In this document: positions 5,283 through 5,418 of the stretch, piece after piece
How the letters are laid out: each line of letters begins with the position of its first letter
Position numbering within the stretch: the stretch's first letter is position 1
Assembly: GCA_027353565.1 (NCBI GenBank)
Contig: DAIEHO010000285.1
Location: 1 to 5,418, forward strand
DNA: 5,418 bases
DNA from: Propionibacteriaceae bacterium
Lineage (GTDB): Bacteria > Actinomycetota > Actinomycetes > Propionibacteriales > Propionibacteriaceae
Direction of reading: 5' to 3'
Translations under genes and position numbers: made by a program
Notes under the pieces: model-generated
The model's database searches: none
What the model saw: only the letters and a program-made list of their open reading frames with translations
Told to the model about the DNA's origin: nothing

Positions 5283-5418
5283 TCAACGAACCGGCCGCGG
5301 CACCAGCCCGGTGTGGTGCGCGGCGAAGGCGAGGAGATCGGCCCACTCGGCGGCCTGCACCTGGGCCGGCTTGCCGGCGCCGTGTCCCGTCGAGACCTCG
5401 ATCCGCGTGAGGATCGGG
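5283..5418 (-). CDS. C-terminal fragment of a prolyl oligopeptidase (S9A family)
   Basis: The last 44 codons and TGA stop (5285-5283) of a minus-strand gene whose 5' part lies beyond the right edge. The fragment begins PILTRIEVSTGHGAGKP. The GHGAGKP motif following a short beta strand with R-I-E is characteristic of the catalytic-histidine loop of prolyl oligopeptidases, serine peptidases that cut after proline in short peptides; the His here (residue 12 of the fragment) corresponds to the catalytic His (H680 in the porcine enzyme). It is followed by an amphipathic helix (AAEWADLLAFAAHHTGL) that ends the hydrolase domain, then PRPVR and the stop. The Ser and Asp of the triad lie outside the window. 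It converges on deoA, with the hairpin region between them. No role linking it to the neighbours is evident. Confidence 0.85.
   Translation of the reverse strand, partial: PILTRIEVSTGHGAGKPAQVQAAEWADLLAFAAHHTGLVPRPVR

Overview
The window is GC-rich, with coding frames dominated by G/C third positions. Together with the actinobacterial look of the proteins, such as a DeoA with a VPQLSGRG active-site segment, and two apparently leaderless promoters, this suggests a chromosomal segment of a high-GC Actinomycetota. I cannot name the genus. There is no tRNA, rRNA, CRISPR array, insertion sequence or other sign of a mobile element.

Layout from left to right. (1) Positions 1-124, minus strand: the first 41 residues of a gene that continues off the left edge. 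I do not recognise its family. It has a well-formed -10 box exactly 7 nt before its ATG, and a strong 21-bp dyad (158-178) just upstream. (2) 229-2772, minus: a complete 847-residue GH65 family disaccharide phosphorylase, with trehalose/kojibiose/maltose-type motifs. (3) 2773-2921: a divergent intergenic region serving the GH65 gene and its neighbour. (4) 2922-3818, plus: a 298-residue polytopic membrane protein of unknown function. (5) 3921-5204, plus: thymidine/pyrimidine-nucleoside phosphorylase (deoA), probably translated from a leaderless mRNA. (6) 5205-5282: a convergent intergenic region with a perfect 8-bp stem hairpin inside a larger possible fold. (7) 5283-5418, minus: the last 44 residues of a prolyl oligopeptidase (S9A), including its catalytic-His motif; this gene is too short and partial to stand out as an open reading frame.

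Two phosphorolytic enzymes lie in the window: GH65 on alpha-linked glucose disaccharides and DeoA on pyrimidine nucleosides. Both save energy by releasing a sugar 1-phosphate. However, they are on opposite strands, have separate promoters and are separated by a membrane protein, so nothing shows that they form one pathway. The region looks like ordinary housekeeping and catabolic chromosome. The best leads are the dyad operator, the repeated leaderless promoter geometry, the uncharacterised membrane protein and the specificity questions in the two phosphorylases. I see no convincing new multi-gene system.
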